Source: Actinomycetota bacterium
Lineage (GTDB): Bacteria; Actinomycetota; Actinomycetes; Nanopelagicales; Nanopelagicaceae
Direction of reading: 5' to 3'
NCBI GenBank assembly: GCA_009699375.1
Contig: WLOF01000005.1
Span: 1 to 39,985, forward strand
Length of the DNA: 39,985 nucleotides
The translations under genes and the position numbers were made by a program. Within the stretch, counting starts at the first letter, position 1. The number at the start of each line of letters is the position of its first letter. A model generated the notes under the pieces. It saw only the letters and a program-made list of their open reading frames with translations. It ran no database searches and was not told the origin of the DNA. Of the stretch, positions 10,274-20,426 are shown piece after piece.

Positions 10274-11701
10274 TTATTTTGCCCTCATGCGTCTAACTAT
10301 AAACCACAGTAGCGTTGGGATGAAGATCAAAACGGCTTCTACCCTGTTTCCAAGCCTGTCGCTTATCGAAGTACCGTTCTGAAGTGAAATTTTGGCACCG
10401 ATAGCTGCTGATGTATTGAGATCTGTTTCCTGTTCGATATTGCCCAGGTTATCTATAAATGCGCTAACGCCGGAGGTGGAGATACTAACAATGCTTTTTT
10501 GATGCTCTATCGCTCGGACACGAGCAATCGCTAGTTGCTGCTTGCTTTGCGGACTAGTTCCGAATGTAGCGTTGTTAGTCTGAACTGCCAAGATATCAGA
10601 CCTTATTGCGGTTTTACGCAAAAGTTGATCATCGATCAAATCGAAACAAATAACCGGTCCTACATGCACACCTGCAATGCGATGTATCTGTATTTCGCGA
10701 CCTGGTGAAAAATCCGTCACATCATTCACGAGGGGTGAAAAATTCTTAGCCCAGCTCCGCAAAGGTATGTACTCCCCAAATGGAGTGAGATGATTCTTGA
10801 TGTAGATACTCGAAGGCCCGGTATGAGGATCCCATAAAATAGAAACATTCTGATAATGAGAACCGAATGTTTTTACTGCGCCCAAAATTATCGGGATATT
10901 CTCGTTCGATACTAGAACGTCGATGGCATTACGTACATCTGCATTCGTGAAGGGATCCACATCAACAGCATTTTCAGGCCACACAATGAGGTCTGGTTTA
11001 ACCTTGCCGTTTTTTAAGGCAAGGTATGTTTCGTTTAAGTGGTTATGGAATACCTGTGCGGCCCGGGCGTTGAATTCCAAGCCGAGTTTAGGTACTCCCC
11101 CTTGAATTGCTAAGACGTTAATGGTTCGTGGTCCTTGCATCGGCAAGAGCGCCATTGAGATGAGAACTGTTAGTGAAGTGAATCCAAAGATAGTCAAGCT
11201 AGTTCGATACTTCCTTCGGGTAAGAAAATGGAAAACAAGAGCGAGAAGAACTGTTACGAAAGATAACCCTGCGACGCCTGCAACACTTGCAATTGATTTG
11301 TAAGGCGAATCTGCCTGCGAAAATCCGATCCTTGTCCAACCAAATCCCCCGAAAGGAAAACGTGATTCGAAAAACTCCATCAGCACCCAGACCGAGGGAA
11401 AAGCAAAATAGCGCCATTTTTGAAGTGGAAAAATCAGTGCCAACGGCAGTAGAAAAGTGGTTTCCAAAGTAGTAAGTAATAGCCAAGGTACAGCACCCAC
11501 ATATGTGGATGTCCAATGTAAAATAACTCCGTTTGCAATGATTCCGAATAGAAAAATATATAACAAGCGTCGAAGTAAAGATTCTTTCTGCAGCACTGCT
11601 ACAAAGAAGGCGATTCCAATTGCTGGTAAGAACCACATCGAGATTGGAGCGTATCCACCAGAATAGAGAAGAGCACCTGCAACTATGTATGCAATTACCA
11701 T
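10274..11701 (-). CDS. lnt: Apolipoprotein N-acyltransferase
   Basis: N-terminal TM region, then nitrilase-like domain with WPENAVD, KNHLTPFGEYIPLR and GPVICFDLID around expected catalytic E/K/C. Confidence 0.92.
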   Translation of the reverse strand: MVIAYIVAGALLYSGGYAPISMWFLPAIGIAFFVAVLQKESLLRRLLYIFLFGIIANGVILHWTSTYVGAVPWLLLTTLETTFLLPLALIFPLQKWRYFAFPSVWVLMEFFESRFPFGGFGWTRIGFSQADSPYKSIASVAGVAGLSFVTVLLALVFHFLTRRKYRTSLTIFGFTSLTVLISMALLPMQGPRTINVLAIQGGVPKLGLEFNARAAQVFHNHLNETYLALKNGKVKPDLIVWPENAVDVDPFTNADVRNAIDVLVSNENIPIILGAVKTFGSHYQNVSILWDPHTGPSSIYIKNHLTPFGEYIPLRSWAKNFSPLVNDVTDFSPGREIQIHRIAGVHVGPVICFDLIDDQLLRKTAIRSDILAVQTNNATFGTSPQSKQQLAIARVRAIEHQKSIVSISTSGVSAFIDNLGNIEQETDLNTSAAIGAKISLQNGTSISDRLGNRVEAVLIFIPTLLWFIVRRMRAK

Positions 11702-12594
11702 TGTAGAGCAGCAATCAAACGGTCGATGCTAGCTCCAAGTCCATGTTGATCTTTGAGTTGATAGAGGTGATCCAGAGTAGCCGGTTTTGTCGGAACATTG
11801 AGATTAACCTGAGGCAGCGAAAGATCCGTTACGCAATGGACAAGTGTGGGGGCGATAGATAAATACTCCCTACCTTCAATAATTTTTTTACATAGATTTG
11901 GTGACAACGCTGGGTGTGCATTGATTGCACCTTCAAGAGCGCTCTGCGGAGTATCAAAATGGTTCGCGATAAGTGCGGCACCTTTTTCGCCGATACCTCT
12001 CACTCCGGGTAGGCCATCAGAAGGGTCTCCCCTAAACATCGCGAAAATATCGTATCGATCCCCAGGGATTTGATACTTGTCAGCAATCCATTTCTTATTC
12101 ACTAAATCATGCTGAGCTAGTCCCTTTGCCAGATACACCACTTTTACATCTCGAGAATCATCGACCATTTGAAAAAGATCGCGGTCGCCCGTGACAATCC
12201 GGACTGGACCTTTTTCTTGCACCGCAAAGGAGGCCATTACATCATCTGCTTCGTAGTCATCTATGCCGATTACAGTGATTCCAAATGCATCAATAACATC
12301 CAATAAAATGGGAATTTGCGGCGCTAAAGTGTCAGGTTCCTCTTCGTCGCCATCTTCATCTATACGGTTTGCTTTGTAATCTGGATACAGAGCAACTCGC
12401 CAAGTAGGTCTCCAATCTCCTTCGATACAAGCAACTAAACGCTGAGGTTTATATTGCCCGATCAATTTCGCGGTCATGTCTAAAAATCCACGTACTGCAT
12501 TGACTGGCGTTCCATCGGGAGCAACTAGCGTGTCCGGCATTCCGTAGTAAGCGCGATACCAAAGTGAAGCGCTGTCGAGCAGCATTAATGTCAT
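11695..12594 (-). CDS. 5'-3' exonuclease (Pol I N-terminal/FEN-like, standalone)
   Basis: MLLDSASLWYRAYYGMP, GIDDYEADDVMASFAVQ, IVTGDRDLFQMVD, FRGDPSDGLPGVRGIGEKGAALI. Confidence 0.92.
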   Translation of the reverse strand: MTLMLLDSASLWYRAYYGMPDTLVAPDGTPVNAVRGFLDMTAKLIGQYKPQRLVACIEGDWRPTWRVALYPDYKANRIDEDGDEEEPDTLAPQIPILLDVIDAFGITVIGIDDYEADDVMASFAVQEKGPVRIVTGDRDLFQMVDDSRDVKVVYLAKGLAQHDLVNKKWIADKYQIPGDRYDIFAMFRGDPSDGLPGVRGIGEKGAALIANHFDTPQSALEGAINAHPALSPNLCKKIIEGREYLSIAPTLVHCVTDLSLPQVNLNVPTKPATLDHLYQLKDQHGLGASIDRLIAALQW

Positions 12595-14999
12595 AGCGCG
12601 CCACTCATAAATGCAACTACTCCCCTATCCAAGGATTTCATACCAACTTTACATTTCTCACGCAAAAGATCACTTGCTGATGCTATTTGATTGAGAAGAT
12701 CAATGAGTTGTTTGGTAGATCGAACGAAATCTCCCACGGAAAGATCACTTCCTCGCAAAACGTTATTGAGGCTATGTCCGTTGGCCCATCTGAATGCAAT
12801 CCAGCAAAAACCAAAATCAGGTTCTTTTTGGGTTGATACTTCGTAGCGAGATTCAATCGCATCGAGCTTGACCCATAACTTAGCAATCTGTGAAAGTGCC
12901 TCTTGCACATTACCGCTCGGGATTCGAGGCGCTAATGTTTCCGAAGATCGCGACTGGAAAGTCACGCTTGAAACAACGCTGAGGAGTTCACTTGGTGACA
13001 GCGAATTCAAAATACCCAATCTAATCGCTTCCGTGAGTAAAAGGTCTGACTCGGCATAAATTTTTGCAAGGATTTCGCCTTGTGGGAGTGTTTTTTCTCC
13101 TTCAATATATTCCAATTCGTTGAGAACATCACAAACGCGATCGAATGTGCGAGCAATAACGTGTGTTCGATTATCCACTCTCGCCTGCAAACCATCGTTC
13201 TCCCGATGAAGTCTGTTAGCTTTCTCAGCTACACGCGCGTGAGTTTCTCGATCATTACAGCCATGACATGGGTGAGATCGTAAACCCTTTCGTAAATCGT
13301 TGAGTTCATTTTCTAAATGTGCCCTCTGTTTCGAATCAAAACCCTTTTTCGCCTGTCGCTTCGAGAGTAAAACTTCCGTTTCCTTAATTTCTCTGCGAAT
13401 TTTGGAATACGCTAAAAAATCACCTAGATGGCATTTAATATTGCTTTCGAATTCCGAGATTACTAGGGCGTTCTTTTTGATCTGTCGATTGAGGCCGACA
13501 ACTGCTCTGTCCGCTTGAAATTGTGCAAAGGATGATTCCAAGGAACCTCGGGCTCGTTCCCTGCCGAAACGATTGATAAGATTAATTGACATGTTATACG
13601 TTGGCGTGAAAGAAGACTTTAAAGGATAGGTTCGAGTGCTTGCCAATCCTGCGGCCGTTGCTGAATCAACTGTTGGTGACCATTGGACCACTGCATTACC
13701 TTCAATATCTATTCCGCGTCTACCCGCTCTACCGGTAAGTTGTGTGTATTCACCTGGTGTTACGGGAACATGCGCTTCACCATTCCATTTCACGAGCTTT
13801 TCTAATACGACAGTTTTGGCGGGCATGTTTATGCCAAGGGCCAATGTTTCTGTAGCGAATACGGCCTTAACTAATCCTCGCTGGAAGAGATCTTCTATAA
13901 CTGCCTTAAAAGTTGGCAGTAGACCAGCATGGTGAGCAGCTACACCTCGCTCTAGCGCTTCTAGCCAATTATCAAACCCCAGCACCTCTAAATCTTCTTC
14001 CGCTAACTCTTTCGTATACGCCAAAGCGGTGGCACGTATTTCTTTACGTTCATCCGATGTTGTGAGGCGTACTCCGGCTCTAAGGCATTGGCTCACTGCG
14101 GAGTCGCAGCCGACGCGCGAAAAAATGAACGTTATGGCCGGCAATAATGATTCTCTTTGCAACAACTCAACAATTTCGGGTCTATCTAGGCGTTGTGATT
14201 CGTGACCCCAACTGCTGCGTTGGTGCCTCGGAGTTCGCGTACGTTTCAGCGCTTCGCGTTCCCTGCGTAGGATCTCTGGATTCACGCTGCCGTTATCGAC
14301 GAAAAGATCGATCATGGCGTTGTCTATTAAAACGTGCTGATAAAGGGGTATGGGGCGGACTTCAGTCACAATGACATCTGTGTCGCCACGAATGGTTTGT
14401 AGCCAATCTCCGAACTCCTCGGCATTGGAAACGGTTGCTGATAACGAAATGACCTGCACACTTTCCATCAGATGAATGAGGACTTCTTCCCATACAGCGC
14501 CACGGAACTTGTCTGCAAGGTAATGAACTTCATCCATAACAACAAAACCCAATTTGGTAAGAGTATGAGAGTTTGCATACAGCATATTTCGAAGAACTTC
14601 GGTTGTCATGATCAAAATATCAGCTTCAGAGTTAATACTTGTATCACCAGTGAGTAATCCGACTTTATCCTCTCCAAATTTCTTCACGAATTCGAAATAT
14701 TTTTGATTGGAAAGCGCCTTTATCGGCGTTGTATAAAAACATTTACGTCCTTGATCAAGAGCTAGAAACGCTGCGAATTCCCCCACAACAGTCTTTCCTG
14801 CGCCAGTCGGGGCAGCAACAAGCACTCCTTTCCCAGATTCAACGCTTTGACAAGCCTTTATTTGGAAATCATCAAAGGCAAAAGGGAACGACTCCGAGAA
14901 GATCCTTGTTTGAGGAAATATGGCCCTCCTCTTAGAATCACTAAAACGTTCCGCCGGACTTTTTATCGCATCCATGTGAGTCCGGCTTCTGGAACGCAC
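12591..14999 (-). CDS. helY: DEAD/DEAH-box helicase, HelY/Ski2-like (start may be the ATG at 14975)
   Basis: APTGAGKTVVGEFAAFL, MDEVHYLADKFRG, SLSATVSN, QLTGRAGRRGID; upstream of the tat/paf genes as in other actinobacteria. Confidence 0.9.
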   Translation of the reverse strand: MRSRSRTHMDAIKSPAERFSDSKRRAIFPQTRIFSESFPFAFDDFQIKACQSVESGKGVLVAAPTGAGKTVVGEFAAFLALDQGRKCFYTTPIKALSNQKYFEFVKKFGEDKVGLLTGDTSINSEADILIMTTEVLRNMLYANSHTLTKLGFVVMDEVHYLADKFRGAVWEEVLIHLMESVQVISLSATVSNAEEFGDWLQTIRGDTDVIVTEVRPIPLYQHVLIDNAMIDLFVDNGSVNPEILRREREALKRTRTPRHQRSSWGHESQRLDRPEIVELLQRESLLPAITFIFSRVGCDSAVSQCLRAGVRLTTSDERKEIRATALAYTKELAEEDLEVLGFDNWLEALERGVAAHHAGLLPTFKAVIEDLFQRGLVKAVFATETLALGINMPAKTVVLEKLVKWNGEAHVPVTPGEYTQLTGRAGRRGIDIEGNAVVQWSPTVDSATAAGLASTRTYPLKSSFTPTYNMSINLINRFGRERARGSLESSFAQFQADRAVVGLNRQIKKNALVISEFESNIKCHLGDFLAYSKIRREIKETEVLLSKRQAKKGFDSKQRAHLENELNDLRKGLRSHPCHGCNDRETHARVAEKANRLHRENDGLQARVDNRTHVIARTFDRVCDVLNELEYIEGEKTLPQGEILAKIYAESDLLLTEAIRLGILNSLSPSELLSVVSSVTFQSRSSETLAPRIPSGNVQEALSQIAKLWVKLDAIESRYEVSTQKEPDFGFCWIAFRWANGHSLNNVLRGSDLSVGDFVRSTKQLIDLLNQIASASDLLREKCKVGMKSLDRGVVAFMSGAL

Positions 15000-15841
15000 T
15001 CTGCAACGATTGGTAGGCTTCCAATTTTTTCGCCGTCAGCATATGCAACCGCTTCGGCTTCTATCTGGATTCTCGAACTACGATAAAACTCAACGGCATA
15101 ATGATCAGTATGAGATCCGCTGTAAACCTTGGGGAAAACCTTAAGAAACTCTACAGTGCTTATTGGTTTGAGAATCATGATGTCAAAAAGACCATCTTTC
15201 AAAGACGCGTCCGGACATACTTTCATTCCTCCCCCATAAGAACGACCATTACCTATAGCTATCAACATAGCTTCGGTGTCTATGTGTTGATCCTTGAGAG
15301 TTATTGAATAACGTCGTGGACGGAATTTAATAATTTCTTGAAGCATCGCAACATTGTATTTCATAGGTCCCTTTGGCCATTTCATCGCGTTCGCTTTTTC
15401 ATTGACGATCGAATCAAATCCAGTCGAGAGAATTGCTCCAAACCATTCACTATCTACTAAACCTAGATCAATGTATGTCGGCTGCTCTTTCAGAGCTGTT
15501 GTTAAAAGGTTTCTCTCGAAATTCGATTCATTGGGCAACCAACCCAGAGTTCGAGCGAAATCATTTCCAGTTCCGGCGGGGATAACCAAAAAAGGGATAG
15601 ATTTGCTGGCAATCTGTTGTAAAACGAGATGTACTAAGCCATCTCCCCCAACGACAATAATTCCTTCAATACCTGCGGAACGTTCCAAAAAAAGTCGGAG
15701 ACGTTCTGAAGTGCTTATTGCAGTTGTTCCGGAAATTATCTCGTAGGGAATTTCTTCATTTTTTAAGAGAGAGCAAACTTTTGCTCCGGATATTGCTCCC
15801 TGCCCTCGTCCTGCGACAGGGTTAATCACGATGCCCCACAT
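14963..15841 (-). CDS. Diacylglycerol kinase family / YegS-like lipid kinase
   Basis: NPVAGRGQG, IIVVGGDGLVHLVLQ, IPAGTGNDFARTLGW, GGGMKVCPDASLKDGLFDIMIL. Confidence 0.9.
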   Translation of the reverse strand: MWGIVINPVAGRGQGAISGAKVCSLLKNEEIPYEIISGTTAISTSERLRLFLERSAGIEGIIVVGGDGLVHLVLQQIASKSIPFLVIPAGTGNDFARTLGWLPNESNFERNLLTTALKEQPTYIDLGLVDSEWFGAILSTGFDSIVNEKANAMKWPKGPMKYNVAMLQEIIKFRPRRYSITLKDQHIDTEAMLIAIGNGRSYGGGMKVCPDASLKDGLFDIMILKPISTVEFLKVFPKVYSGSHTDHYAVEFYRSSRIQIEAEAVAYADGEKIGSLPIVAECVPEAGLTWMR

Positions 15842-15848
15842 TAGAAAC

Positions 15849-16619
15849 TCATGCCGTAAGTGTTTTCTTTAACCTTTTACGGTCCACCAATAAAGCAATG
15901 CAGCCAGCCATGAGATAAAAGGAGCAGAGAGGGAGTGCCAGTAGGCACATAGTTAAAGGATCGCCTGTGGGAGTGAATGCAGCGGTGAACAATACGATTC
16001 CAAAAATCCACATTCGCCACGGTTTCAATATCGCTCGTCCGGAAATAAACCCGACCAAGTTAAGAGCAACAAGGAAAACAGGAAGTTCGAAGGCTAATCC
16101 AAAAAGAAGTATGACCCTTAATACGAAATCAAGATAATCATCGAACCGAACTAAATTAGATAAAGAACTAGGTGTGAAACCGATAAGAACTTTCACAGCG
16201 ACTGGCAAAATTAAATACCCTAAATACGCTCCGGCAGCGAAAAAAGGCGTCGCTGAGAGTAGAAAAAATATGGAATTGCGTTTTTCTTTACGATGTAAAC
16301 CAGGCGCAATGAAAGCCCACATCTGAAAGAGCCAAAAGGGCGCGGAGATAATGACTCCAACCAAGAGCGCGACCTTAATTTGTAAATTGAGCGGCCCTAA
16401 GATTCCATTTATATAGAGAGCCCCACAGTGACTGGTTCCTTGTTGTTGCGCTAACGAAAGATCACAGACTGGTTTTGCTAGGGCGCTGATAATGGGGTTG
16501 TAATAAAACCAGCCTACAAACGATACGGCTAAAATCGCGACGCACGCGAAAATTAACCTTCTTCTAAATTCACGAAGGTGTTCTAAGAGCGGCATTCGAC
16601 CGCCGATTGGGGTCGACAT
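15849..16619 (-). CDS. tatC: Twin-arginine translocase subunit TatC
   Basis: MPLLEHLREFRRRL, FWLFQMWAFIAPGLHRKEK, multiple TM segments. Confidence 0.95.
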   Translation of the reverse strand: MSTPIGGRMPLLEHLREFRRRLIFACVAILAVSFVGWFYYNPIISALAKPVCDLSLAQQQGTSHCGALYINGILGPLNLQIKVALLVGVIISAPFWLFQMWAFIAPGLHRKEKRNSIFFLLSATPFFAAGAYLGYLILPVAVKVLIGFTPSSLSNLVRFDDYLDFVLRVILLFGLAFELPVFLVALNLVGFISGRAILKPWRMWIFGIVLFTAAFTPTGDPLTMCLLALPLCSFYLMAGCIALLVDRKRLKKTLTA

Positions 16620-16625
16620 CAGAAA

Positions 16626-16811
16626 TTACTTCTCCGTGCCGCTTTCATCCGAGGGTTTACGTTCGGGGTCGCTTGAATCCTTAAGTTCACTTTTAAAAAT
16701 TTTGAGTGATCGTGCTATAGATCGTGCAGAATCTGGAAGACGTTTTGCACCAAAAAGTAACACGATGGCGACGAGCAATAGAATGATGTGGCTTGGCTCT
16801 TTCAAAAACAT
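16626..16811 (-). CDS. tatA: Twin-arginine translocase subunit TatA
   Basis: 61 aa, one TM helix then LLFGAKRLPDSARSIARSLKIFKSE; directly upstream of tatC; SD ggagg. Confidence 0.93.
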   Translation of the reverse strand: MFLKEPSHIILLLVAIVLLFGAKRLPDSARSIARSLKIFKSELKDSSDPERKPSDESGTEK

Positions 16812-16901
16812 GTCAATCAGCCTCCATTTGCGTAAAGAACTCCACGTAGCTTCGAGCCTAACGCTACCTTAGAATCATTGAAGATTTCTGTTGGGCTTGC
16901 C

Positions 16902-17840
16902 TTAGGGCCTTTGATAAGTCCTTAAGGCATTCTCGGCCCGTGATTTTATGCGTTCGCGGACGTCGAGCGGATGGGTTAGAACGCAGGAACCGCCCAGGCT
17001 CATAATTTCTCGAATAAGCCAATTTTGGCTGTAGCCCTCAACCATGACTGCACGGGAAAGATTTTCATCGTGGTTAAAGGAAGTGATGTGCAATCTTTCA
17101 CAGATATCTCGCTCGCGTGCCAATAACAATATTTCAAATGTCAGTTTTTCTTGCACAAGATTTATCTTCGGGGCTATTTTGGATAGGACGGACTCAGACA
17201 TGTGAGCTGTAGTGATTCTATCAAGTCGGAATGTTCGATAATCCTGAGACTGCTCGCAAAAAGCCTCGATGTATTCATTATCGTCGGAAGAAAAAATATC
17301 AACTGGATGCACCACCCTTTGTGAAATCTCATCTTGTGCGGGCGAATGATATTCAATAACTACAGTTGATTGTGAATGAATGGCGCTCAAAATCGTATCT
17401 CTGATTTTTGCAGATACGGAAACTTGTGCCGAAAGATTGTTCTTTACAAATCCTTTCAAGGTAGCGGCTAGCTTGGTAACCAATTCATCTATTGCCGCCG
17501 TTATATCGCTATTTCCCTCAACTAGCTGCCCACGTAAATAGTCCAACCCCATGAGAAGCACTACTACCTCTTCATTATTTAGCGCTCTGGGGTTTTGTAG
17601 TTCATCCGCATTTCGGATAGTGACGAAACCTGAATCAAACGCGAGATCCATAAGCTCTAACGGCGTGTAACCGGGAAGACCACACATCCAGAGGGTGTTG
17701 AGATCTTCAAGCAATTCTTCTTCAGTGATTGCAAATCTCTTCGAAAGTGTTTCGAGGTCAATTCCTTGGTGAGAAACTAGGTACGGCACCAAATTCAATA
17801 AACGAGAGGTGCGAAGTAGTCCCGCATTAGGTTTAGTCAT
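16902..17840 (-). CDS. pafC: WYL-domain transcriptional regulator PafC
   Basis: Paired WYL/HTH protein immediately upstream of tatA; STVVIEYHSPAQDEISQRVVHPVDIF, YIEAFCEQSQDYRTFRLDRI. Confidence 0.87.
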   Translation of the reverse strand: MTKPNAGLLRTSRLLNLVPYLVSHQGIDLETLSKRFAITEEELLEDLNTLWMCGLPGYTPLELMDLAFDSGFVTIRNADELQNPRALNNEEVVVLLMGLDYLRGQLVEGNSDITAAIDELVTKLAATLKGFVKNNLSAQVSVSAKIRDTILSAIHSQSTVVIEYHSPAQDEISQRVVHPVDIFSSDDNEYIEAFCEQSQDYRTFRLDRITTAHMSESVLSKIAPKINLVQEKLTFEILLLARERDICERLHITSFNHDENLSRAVMVEGYSQNWLIREIMSLGGSCVLTHPLDVRERIKSRAENALRTYQRP

Positions 17841-18783
17841 GGCTGGCGACTAACTGTTCTAATCTGGAAATAACAGTTTTTCGGAGATCTAACGGTTTAT
17901 TCACGACAACGTCATCTCCGTGCCACAAGATCAGGTCGGCGAACGAATCCTGGTTGGAAAATGAAATACTGCATTCGTCAAATTCGCCTTGGTCTATTGT
18001 TGAATTCGAACGTGATCTCAGTTGGCTGCCTTTACCTTTTCGTATGAGTAGCGTGGCAGTTTCCGATCCGGAAAAAAGATTTTCGTCAAGAAAGGTTGCA
18101 ACGTTGAAATCTTGAGGTATCTCGTAAGTTGACTCGACTTTCGCGACCCTTGCTTCACCGACGATACGATCGAGTCTGAATGTTCTTAAGGAATTTTTCT
18201 CGATATCTAAACCAACTACGTACCACGCTCCATATCGATTGCTTATTCCGTAAGGATTGATTTTTCTGTTTTCTACAGACATTTCAAGTGACAAATATTC
18301 AAAAGAGGCTTCTCTAGATTCTGCAATGGCTTTGACTAGTAAGGAAAAATTGGGATTATTAATGGGAATATGAGGTGCTATTGCAGGGATGTCTTGATAA
18401 TCTGAATCTATTCCCAAGGAAGCGAGTTTTAGCCGCGCTGATAGTCCCCATTCACTAAAAGCAACATCACGCCACGCATCGGTTGCAAGAGAAAGAAGAG
18501 CAATATCAGATCCGTTGAGTTCGCCTAAATTGAGAACATAAGATTCTGGGGTGATTCGGTAACCAGATTCGTCATTGAACAGCGGATCTAATTCACCAAC
18601 TTTAATGGAAATACCGAGAGAACGTAAATCTTCTTTGTCCCGTTCGAACATTCGTTCTTTGGCTTCGGCGTTACCTTCATATCCTTCAATGGTGCGAAAA
18701 ATTTCATCCTTAGTGAGAAAACGTTTTGTAGCCAATAAAGCGATGGTGAGATTTATGAGCCTCTCACTCTTCCGGGAGGACAC
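17833..18783 (-). CDS. pafB: WYL-domain transcriptional regulator PafB
   Basis: ASFEYLSLEMSVENRKINPYGISNRYGAWYVVGLDIEKNSLRTFRLDRI (WYL); overlaps the following pafC by 8 bp. Confidence 0.87.
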   Translation of the reverse strand: MSSRKSERLINLTIALLATKRFLTKDEIFRTIEGYEGNAEAKERMFERDKEDLRSLGISIKVGELDPLFNDESGYRITPESYVLNLGELNGSDIALLSLATDAWRDVAFSEWGLSARLKLASLGIDSDYQDIPAIAPHIPINNPNFSLLVKAIAESREASFEYLSLEMSVENRKINPYGISNRYGAWYVVGLDIEKNSLRTFRLDRIVGEARVAKVESTYEIPQDFNVATFLDENLFSGSETATLLIRKGKGSQLRSRSNSTIDQGEFDECSISFSNQDSFADLILWHGDDVVVNKPLDLRKTVISRLEQLVASHD

Positions 18784-19618
18784 CGTACGCGCCTTTCGAA
18801 GGTCTCCGGCGGCGTTGCAATACTTCTACACCGGGAGCCATTCTGCGTGTTTGAATGAGGAACCCTGTGTGGGCGATCATTCGATGTTGTGGACGCACAG
18901 CTAAACCATCATGATGCCAGCCGCGTACGAGAGATTCTGAACTTTCAGGTTCTGTGAAATTGCAATCAGCTTTTATTGCATCAGCCATCGCTGATAATTG
19001 TGTGGTAGTTGCAACATAAGCGAGAAGTACTCCCCCTGGTCGAAGCGCTCTACTGCTGAGCGCAACACACTCCCATGGAGCAAGCATGTCTAAGATTACG
19101 CGATCGTAATCTGCATCGACTTCTTGATCTTGCAGTGAACCTAAAGTCAGCTTCCAGTTCTCGGGAACACCATTGAAATAACTATGTACGTTGCCTGTAG
19201 CGTTAGATGCGAACTCTTCTCTGCGCTCAACTGAATGAACGAATCCTTGTGAGCCGACGGCTCGTAGTAGCGACAATGTAAGCGCGCCGCTGCCCACGCC
19301 CGCTTCTAAAACTCTTGCTCCGGGATAAATATCAGCAAAACCAATAATTAACGCTGCATCCTTTGGGTAAACAATCGTTGCACCACGTGGCATCGATAAA
19401 ACGTAATCTGCTAGCAAGGGCTTAAAGGCAGTAAATTGCAAACCGGCGCTTGTTGCGATCACACTTCCTTCAGGTAATCCAATCAAATCATTATGAACAA
19501 CCCAGCCTTTATGTGTGTGCCATTCTTTACCTGCAGTGATGGTGAAGCTGTATAACTTCCCTTTGGGATCCGTCAATTGAATGCGGTCACCTTCGCTGAA
19601 ATATCCTGGAGTCGACAC
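18764..19618 (-). CDS. trmI: tRNA (adenine-N1)-methyltransferase TrmI (GTG start)
   Basis: PGARVLEAGVGSGALTLSLLRAVG, VILDMLAPWECV, RPGGVLLAYVATTTQ. Confidence 0.9.
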   Translation of the reverse strand: MSTPGYFSEGDRIQLTDPKGKLYSFTITAGKEWHTHKGWVVHNDLIGLPEGSVIATSAGLQFTAFKPLLADYVLSMPRGATIVYPKDAALIIGFADIYPGARVLEAGVGSGALTLSLLRAVGSQGFVHSVERREEFASNATGNVHSYFNGVPENWKLTLGSLQDQEVDADYDRVILDMLAPWECVALSSRALRPGGVLLAYVATTTQLSAMADAIKADCNFTEPESSESLVRGWHHDGLAVRPQHRMIAHTGFLIQTRRMAPGVEVLQRRRRPSKGAYGVLPEE

Positions 19619-19668
19619 GAGAGCATCTTAGGCGAGTTGGATGGAAAAATGCGGAGTAGCCTGCGCCT

Positions 19669-20424
19669 ATGGACCAAATACGGCTTTCCCCCAGTCGAGT
19701 TGGTGATTTCACCAATTGCCCGATGTTGTACAAGTACCGTGTGATTGATCAACTTCCAGAATCGATAAGTTTGGATGCCGAACGTGGCACGTTGGTCCAC
19801 AGCATTCTGCATGACCTTTTCGAATCCGTTGCTTCAGAGCGGAATTTGCTCAAAGCCCAATCGCTCATAGATTCTCGTTGGCAAGCACAAATGGAATCAA
19901 AGCCTGAACTTGGTGCGCTCGTAGTCAACGAAAAAGAGTGGAAAGATCGCGTGAGCGCTCTCTTGAGCACATATTTCACTCTCGAAAAACCCGCTGAATT
20001 TGAACCAACTTTTCGCGAAATTCATGTGGAAATGGATTTAACACAAGAGTTCTACTTACACGGATATATAGACCGTTTGGATATAGCACCTACTGGCGAG
20101 GTAAGAATTGTTGACTATAAAACAGGGAAATCTCCTAAACCTGGGTGGGAAGATAAAGCATTTTTCCAATTACGTATTTATGCACTCATTTATTGGCGAA
20201 GTCACGGTGTGATACCAAAGCTTTTACAGTTGATTTATCTTGGGAATGGCAACGTCATTAAAAACGTGCCGAACGAGAATGCGCTCATATCCACTGAAAA
20301 GAAATTGCTGCAAATCGGTCAAGAGATCAGTGACGCTATGGATAAAAATTATTGGCCGACTAAACCTTCGCGACTATGCGATTGGTGTTCATTTAAGCCA
20401 ATTTGCCCGGCGCACACAGCGTAG
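19669..20424 (+). CDS. RecB-family exonuclease / PD-(D/E)XK nuclease
   Basis: LSPSRVGDFTNCPMLYKYRVID, GTLVHSILHDLFE, YIDRLDIAPTGEVRIVDYKTGK, cysteines C-terminal (LCDWCSFKPICPAH) consistent with a Fe-S RecB-like nuclease. Confidence 0.9.
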   Translation: MDQIRLSPSRVGDFTNCPMLYKYRVIDQLPESISLDAERGTLVHSILHDLFESVASERNLLKAQSLIDSRWQAQMESKPELGALVVNEKEWKDRVSALLSTYFTLEKPAEFEPTFREIHVEMDLTQEFYLHGYIDRLDIAPTGEVRIVDYKTGKSPKPGWEDKAFFQLRIYALIYWRSHGVIPKLLQLIYLGNGNVIKNVPNENALISTEKKLLQIGQEISDAMDKNYWPTKPSRLCDWCSFKPICPAHTA

Positions 20425-20426
20425 TT

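Noticed and set aside
11199-11714. 171-aa minus-strand ORF overlapping lnt
   Set aside because: Alternate frame of lnt; the lnt frame has clear family motifs and this one has none.
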